Shown in pieces: positions 58,332-64,000 of a DNA stretch of 64,000 nucleotides. The notes beneath the pieces were generated by a model. The model was not told the origin of the DNA. It saw nothing but the letters and a program-made list of their open reading frames with translations, and ran no database searches. Source of the stretch: Hesseltinella vesiculosa (Eukaryota; Mucoromycota; Mucoromycetes; Mucorales; Cunninghamellaceae); NCBI GenBank assembly GCA_002104935.1, contig MCGT01000054.1:1-64000 (forward strand). The letters run 5' to 3'. How positions within the stretch are numbered: the stretch's first letter is position 1; each line of letters starts with the position of its first letter. The translations under genes were made by a program, and so were the position numbers.

Positions 58332-60230
58332 TTATACCGTGAGAAGATTAACAGAGAAACCAAAGATGTTCATCGATAAATGGTCGCGCTTGAAGGTCCA
58401 CCGCAGAGCATGGATGAGTTCATTATCATTTCCTGGGCACTCGACTCGCCAGTGGATAGCCCCACTCTCACTTTGAGTATCTAATACTTGACATTTCAGC
58501 TGTGCCGGTATAATAAAAAATGAATACGCAAATATCAAGGTTCTATCTTAACCAGATTTACCCATTGACCTTGATGATAGGCACTCAGCTCTAAGAGCCC
58601 CGCGTCAAAGTTGTCGTCGGTCAGTAAGGACACTGTACGAGGCACGCCATTTCCCATGGTCATGATCCCAAAATAATCTCCCTTCTTTGCACCTGTACAA
58701 TCAAAGAATGTTAGTGTTCCACTTTCTTCGATTTTGTTTCTAGACCATACTCGTTTTCCAGGCAGTAGTGGGATCATCGTCTACAGCAAGATGATAGCCA
58801 GAAGAAACCCATAGGTTACTTGCCTCGAGTAACTCGGTGCCAAGGGCAGTATCAGGATCCAAAGTGCCAACAAGTTGATCAACAAACAACTGGTCCCAGT
58901 CTTTGGGGTTCTTGTAGACCTGAGAATCAAATGGGAAGTGATCTTGCCAGAGCCAAGGGACGCCTTGGAGCGAGAACATCGTAGGTAGCATGCTGGTGAT
59001 TAGCAAGGTAGAATGACGGCCCACGGCACGGGTGTCTCGCTGATGCATAGGAGGCATGGCAACATAGCGGTCAATGTAGTCCTTTGGGCTGTTGGAGGTG
59101 TCAGCTGCAAGTGCGCGTTGTAGGCGTCGAATGGCATCGTAGATTACGCGACGAGTTTTTCCAGTGAAGTGAGGGTCCGTCAACATGGATTTATGATAGT
59201 GCTTGCTGTCTTCGCTGCTGTTGCTTGAAGATGGCGAGCTGTATACCAAGACCCATGGATACTGATTTGTCCAAATTGTGAAGTAGATGTCGGCCACATC
59301 CAGGCGATCTTTCCCAAGACCTGATTTACCCAGCTGCGTGAGGAAATGCTGACAGCGCCATTTCGCGACGAAAAGGCCATAGCTGACGTCTGAGTAGCCT
59401 GTGTGTAAGTTCTGGTTCCCATTGTACTGGAAGAAACGCCATCGTTGAGAATCCAAGTAATGCTCAGGTGGCACTATAGCGTGGACTAGCTGGGGGTAGC
59501 GCATATAATTCAAATACAAAGCATCCAGAGGTACTTCGGCCAGAGCGCTATCGACATCCTGGAAGAAGCAAGTATCATACGTCGCCAGCGACGAGCATAA
59601 AGTGTACCGTGACAGTGTCTTCATCTCATCAATGGGTTGACCTTGCGACTTTAGAACTCTGACCACGCTGCCCATCTTGGTTTTCAGCACCAAAACGGTG
59701 CCTGACGAGGTTTGTTGCTGCGCGTGTGATATGATGAGCTAGAATATATATGTTGAGCACATGAATAGGTTTAAATCCGAAGTGAATAGGCTTACATTAC
59801 TGCGAATGGTGGGGAAGCTGAGACGCAGCGGCTGGTAGACTATGATTTCCTTGAAATATTGGAGCTGCAGTAAACTGTTCAAGTGCAAGTTGAGAGCATC
59901 ATCATCTACGTCGTTCCGATCGTACAAGATAGCAGTCACGGGTTGCCAAGGCTCGTCCATTACATTCCACGTTAGTCTACTAATACCCGAGGAGAATGTG
60001 GCTTGATTCGATTCAAAAGGAACTTGGAGTCCATCTAGGTGGTAATCCATGTCGGCTGGTAAAGTATCGAATGAGTCATTTTTGCTTTCAACATGTGTTT
60101 GTTTAGCAGAGTTTAGATATTTTATAGTAATATAAAGAAATGTCAGAGCAAAGGCAGATATGTAAACGTATCCGGAAAAACGTGGCCGCTTGGATAAAAG
60201 CTTTGTTGAGGATTGAAACTGATTCTCCAT
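58332..60230 (-). CDS. Type II glycosyltransferase-like protein, paralogue of the 41-kb gene
   Basis: Start at 60230 (MENQFQSSTKL). A transmembrane helix (YVYISAFALTFLYITI), a stem, then a catalytic-like domain with VTAILYDRND, CFFQDVDSALAEVPLDALYLNYMR and VADIYFTIWTNQYPWVL follow. Then come ASNLWVSSGYHLAVDDDPTTAWKTS and GDYFGIMTMGNG, a discoidin/F5/8C-like C-terminal domain that ends at 58332 (HWRVECPGNDNELIHAL). The domain order equals that of 40746-42562 (same DYYFTLW/DIYFTIW and GDYFG motifs) at low identity. The QDVD segment may be the metal-binding site. Substrate unknown. Confidence 0.65.
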
Positions 60231-60913
60231 GGAAAAAAGGACTTTTGGAGCAGCTTTGAAAAAAAAATAATAAAATTCGAACGAGGCGGGAGGAGGGCAT
60301 TTTTCAACTTTCATTGCACGCCAGTCGCCCATCAATACCGGATTTTACTTTGTAGATGAGGTGCTTTGGGACTTTTGGATTACTTTTTCATATCGAGGTA
60401 GTATTCGCTGATTCTAAATTCCCAGCGTGCACCGGTCTGGAATCGAAGGGTAAGACGAGAAAATGAGCTTCTCCGCTGCTCACGCTCACACACGCCCTGC
60501 TCATTTCTATTATATAACGCTAATATGTTTTTTTAAAAAATGTGTGAACAGATCAACTTCTTGTCCAGCTGATGACCAAGCTTACAAATATCATTCCACC
60601 ATTCAATCTGTGGGTCAAGGCACTCGTAAACATGAAAGCAAACTTCGCTTCAAACTTCTCAAATTGGCGCTGTCCTCATTTAAGAAAACCTTGCTCCTGA
60701 TTTTGTGGATAACTACTGTAAGTGAATTGAGCGATTGTAGTGGGTTTAGTGACAAATTCACGTTCTTCTTTCTGACTGGCTGCGCTATTTTCTTCGCAGC
60801 ATTTTTCCTGTAGTGTTGGCGGCATCAAAGCCAAGCAAAGAGTTTTTTTTTCACAGCAAGACCTCATTGTTTTTTTTTTTTTTTGTTCCTCTTTCACACC
60901 TTCCGCTGAAAAG
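60231..60913. other. Intergenic; small ORF of doubtful status
   Basis: A plus-strand ORF at 60463-60813 (116 codons) includes a basic stretch and a hydrophobic tail partly encoded by T runs. It has no motif or supporting context, so I do not call it a gene. Confidence 0.4.
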
Positions 60914-61965
60914 ATGCTTCGCTTGACACAACAATCAATTCGCCCTTTATTTGCCACAGGTATATACCGTGGACCCACGACTTTGTTTTATACCACTACC
61001 ACCGAAACTGCTTCATCTGTGTCAGATACTGTCACCGATCAGTTCATCAGTAATCAATCAAAAAATTAGCTTCCTTTTCTGGGGAGAGGTGAAGGCTCCC
61101 GGTTATTTACATACTCCCTTAGGACAAATTTCCAACAAAAGGACAAAGAAGCCTATCCCTACCTCTGATATTGTTGTTATTGAAGGCATGCCCACTACGG
61201 GCACGATCGAAGATATCCGCAAAGTTGCTCGAGAAGCCTTTGATCAAGGTGACAAGAGCATCCGTGAAGGTAAATAACAAAGCTCTTTCAAGCTACTCAA
61301 CTATGCAATATGTTCACTTCTGACTCACATTCTGCCTGAATAGTGATTTTCTGTCGCAGAAATGATTTCAAGTTCTTTGGACGCTGTGTTGTGCAAATGG
61401 ATAGCAAGGAACACGCTGGCAAATTGGTCAACTACGGCAACATGCGCATGATTGGCGGCAGTCATATCAAAGTGAAGATGGTAAACCCTTGCCTTCCTCC
61501 CCTCCTCGTAGATGCTGGGCTCTAATTTTTGTATAGGGTGGCCAAGAAACAGCAAATAGCAAAGATTACATCAACCGACTGAGACGCCAGGAGTTGGTTT
61601 CCGTAACCGATGCCACAAGTGCTTCTGGTCGTACAGTCTTGGTCAACGGCCTTCCTCCCAAGACCACTGTCGATCAGCTGTTTGGTATTTTACGTTCCAA
61701 AAACTTATTTCCTGTCGAAGGCTCCTCTAGAAGCGTCATCCCTTTGAGATCGTAAGTTGAATGATGACAGTTGCAATGAATAGCTGGCGTCCTCAATGTG
61801 CTTCTTGTTTATTTTAGGCATGAACGATCCATTGTTTCCAAGTATCTGGTCAAATTCGACTCTGAATCTGAAGCTTGGAGATGTGTGAGGGCATTCCATA
61901 ACACAAAGTTTAACCTGAAAGCTAGAAACTCTGATTATCACTTGGATGTATCTGTTGTATACTAA
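60914..61965 (+). CDS. Probable mitochondrial RRM-type RNA-binding protein
   Basis: The start MLRLTQQSIRPLFAT is a good mitochondrial presequence (basic and hydroxylated, no acids). Downstream exons read VKAPGYLHTPLGQISNKRTKK and DIVVIEGMPTTGTIEDIRKVAREAF (first RRM-like fold), with FKFFGRCVVQMDSKEHAGKLV. Then come GRTVLVNGLPPKTTVDQLFGIL and KYLVKFDSESEAWRCVRAFHN (second RRM-like fold). The end is LDVSVVY. The first splice join is unsure: donors at 60960 or 61052 could each be used. I do not recognise a named orthologue. Confidence 0.62.
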
Positions 61966-63163
61966 TATCAACCCTTTTCACCTATTCACTAATTCTCGGC
62001 CTTTAGAAATACATTTTAGTCGAATAAAAAAATTGCAAATTCAAAAGAGAGAACTAGCAAAAAATGACTGGGTACAGTTTGAATAGGCAGATCAGAGAAA
62101 CCAAATCGGCTTTACCCAGCCTTTTCAGCAAGGAAGGAACACCAAGATGCTTTGGGAGAAAAAATAATGCTGAGCTATCTTGAAATCCTAACCAAGTTTT
62201 CACACCTAGATGATTGGGCAGCACTTGGCAAGCGTCAGAGTCTTTGAAATCGCTTGACATGATCGATGACAGGGCCTTGTGAACCCCGGGTGTCATTTGT
62301 CTTGGTGTGTGGTTGAGTCGAGGGGATGGATTGATCGGTAGGGTAAGGGGGCAGAAGAGGAAAGCGCTTGTGCCGCTGAAGTGGTCACCATATCCTTGAC
62401 CTAGATTTCAAATGATAAAGATGCAAAAGACTTGTTCAACGTGCATTGGCAGATTTCATGAACAAGGTAATCTCTCTGATTTTGGTCTTAAATGAACCAA
62501 GCGTCGAACAAATCTTTTGCTACAGGAGCTTTGGAGCTTTGGAGCTTTGCCATGATCCGCCTTGGTCTTGTCAAGGTCCTTGGGAAGTCGACTGTTTCAT
62601 GATTAATTGCCTTCTTGGTCACACTACATCTTTAACGCATAGTAGGGATTTTTTTTTTGAGGGTCAATCTGACAAAAGCTGGGCATTTGCCAATCTGGAA
62701 GGAGGCGCAAGTTGAAAAAACAAGACGCGAAAGGAAAGCCAGCGCGTCGTCCAATTGGCGTTGCTTTTTTTTTTTTTCAGGGCAACCGGCTTTTGATCAG
62801 CATTTATTGTACTATTATCATAATACGCAAATATTGTGGCAATTATTTGGTCATGAGTGAGTACTAGACCGAGTGGGATAGCTACTGAAGAGATTTTGAA
62901 AAAAAAAGAATCAGCGAAAATTACCGATAGTCTTACCGATGGCGTCTTGGCTATCCTGCCAAATGCAAAAACTGACAAGCTTGTCGATCGTGTACTTTCC
63001 ATTTATTTCAAAAGATATCGTAGGAATCACTGTGCACAACGTCCAATCGTTATTACACTTATTAGATTACTTATACTGTATTCTCACTTCCCAAAAATAT
63101 ACTTTAGAGGTCTTCGATACGTGTTATTAATATCATGGGAAACATTCAGACTCTGGAATCATT
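61966..63163. other. Intergenic, 1.2 kb without a supported gene
   Basis: ORFs of 80-116 codons exist on both strands but lack motifs. There is a short tandem GGAGCTTTGGAGCTTTGGAG near 62525 and T/A runs at 62648 and 62765. An unrecognised or decayed gene could be hidden here. Confidence 0.4.
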
Positions 63164-64000
63164 TCATTTGCGCCAGTACTGCGCCCATTTATGCACAGTT
63201 TCTATGATTTGGGGGAAGAGGGCGTTGACACTCTCTGAAATCAATCCTTGGAAATAAGCAATTGCAGCTTCTTCACTGAGATCCAGTCGAAATTTTTCCT
63301 GAACCTAATTGATTCATGTCAAAGAAGTGTTCTCAGAGATACCAACCTATTTTTTTGTTGTGCTCTTACCTTGAAGACCGCCTTGTCTGGCTCGATTTTG
63401 ATATCAATGATGCTTGAATCGACCATCAGTGCAAATAGGTTGAGTATCAGGTTAGCATTGCGGCGTAAAGTTGTGAAAGCTGTGTAGCAATACTGCTGGA
63501 ACTTGTTGTAATGGGGAGATTCGGCACCGCCCATTGCTTCTATCATTTCTTTACACAACTTCATTGGCGGAGGGAAAGGCTTTGGGTCCCTACCAAGAAT
63601 AAATCCAAAGTCAACATGGAACAGGTGCCCTACCAGGTAAATGGAAAAGAAATGAGGCGTGACACATCGTGAAAATCTTATTATACCATTGGGTGAAAGT
63701 AAGAGGTTGTCCAGATGGCGGTCACCCACACCAAGAAGATAGGTGATGACACAATAGCCAGCACAGCTTCGAATATACGTTTCCATGACTTGGCTGTCGA
63801 TGCCGTAAATGCCATTAGGGCCCGTATCAGGGTGGTGCAGGCGAAGGTAGCTCTGTACGTTGTTCTGATGTTCGTCAAGGACAGCTGCTAACGGTTTGGA
63901 TGGGATGAACTGCACCAGTCCGTGCTCGGGTCCCGTAGCAAGCACTTTGTATGGCGTCAATTTAAGATCAAGATTCTCTTTGCGCAGCAATTTGTCCATC
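63164..64000 (-). CDS. VPS34: Class III phosphatidylinositol 3-kinase Vps34 (3' part)
   Basis: The C-terminal kinase lobe; the 5' part is beyond the window. The ORF reads [23 protein letters not shown], then [15 protein letters not shown] (catalytic loop DRHLDN) and, after an intron, [21 protein letters not shown] (activation-loop start DFG). The final exon is [20 protein letters not shown] and ends KWAQYWRK at 63164. Vps34 makes PI3P on endosomes and autophagosome precursors. ATG17 in the same window works upstream of it. Confidence 0.95.

Noticed and set aside
60463..60813. A 116-codon membrane-like ORF
   Set aside because: The hydrophobic tail derives largely from T-rich sequence. There is no motif, and internal splice possibilities give unrelated frames.
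62857..63207. A 116-codon ORF overlapping the 3' end of VPS34
   Set aside because: It overlaps the conserved last VPS34 exon on the opposite strand and has no family resemblance.

Overview
The window is nuclear DNA from an early-diverging fungus, most likely Mucoromycota and probably Mucorales. This is an inference from four things: dense short introns (about 50-80 nt, GT...AG, often with a T-rich tract before AG); a class V chitin synthase with a myosin-motor head; a cysteine-rich two-finger GATA factor of the Fep1/SreA type; and relics of Fanzor/TnpB-like and IS630-like elements. The species cannot be named. Exon joins were built by eye and checked only for reading-frame continuity.

Layout. 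1-3.76 kb: a degraded Fanzor-like gene on the minus strand (its 3' end lies off the window), then an internally deleted IS630-like relic. 4.1-12 kb: a housekeeping block with a pectate-lyase-fold protein, mitoribosomal mS45/Bot1, threonine aldolase, and a divergent pair of spliceosome genes (CWC21 and CTNNBL1). 12-14.7 kb: a zinc-finger gene of unknown role followed by two truncated copies of its 5' end. 14.7-19.6 kb: a large ankyrin plus coiled-coil protein. 19.8-21.1 kb: a foldback element with 21-bp subterminal repeats and a small ORF, abutting the tail of an IS630-like transposase. 22.2-24.8 kb: a Gbp2/Hrb1-like three-RRM SR protein and RNase H2 subunit C. 25-26.4 kb: a second, internally deleted Fanzor-like copy and another IS630-type fragment. 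26.6-34.6 kb: a 5.5-kb class V chitin synthase gene and a Zn2Cys6 regulator. 35.7-36.6 kb: a pseudogene of a PD-(D/E)XK-like family. 36.7-44.6 kb: a COX14-like gene, a GATA regulator and a CZIB gene. The last two lie inside a near-identical 0.8-kb inverted duplication of a glycosyltransferase 3' end. The full glycosyltransferase and a Mnn1-type mannosyltransferase follow. 44.9-64 kb: a 2OG-Fe(II) oxygenase, a seven-helix membrane protein, ATG17, SNF7/VPS32, a small unknown gene, sphingosine kinase, an HMG-box protein, CDC73, an SLC25A46/Ugo1-like carrier, a paralogue of the 41-kb glycosyltransferase, a probable mitochondrial RRM protein, and the 3' part of VPS34.

Themes. Several genes serve the cell surface and Golgi: chitin synthase V and three type II glycosyltransferases. 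Several serve endomembranes and autophagy: ATG17, VPS34 and SNF7. Mobile DNA is confined mainly to 0-4, 12-14.6, 19.8-21.1 and 25-26.4 kb. The most unusual material is the pair of Fanzor-like copies, the foldback element with its 21-bp repeat arrays, the inverted duplication around the iron-type GATA gene, and a stray COX14-like last exon behind ATG17.
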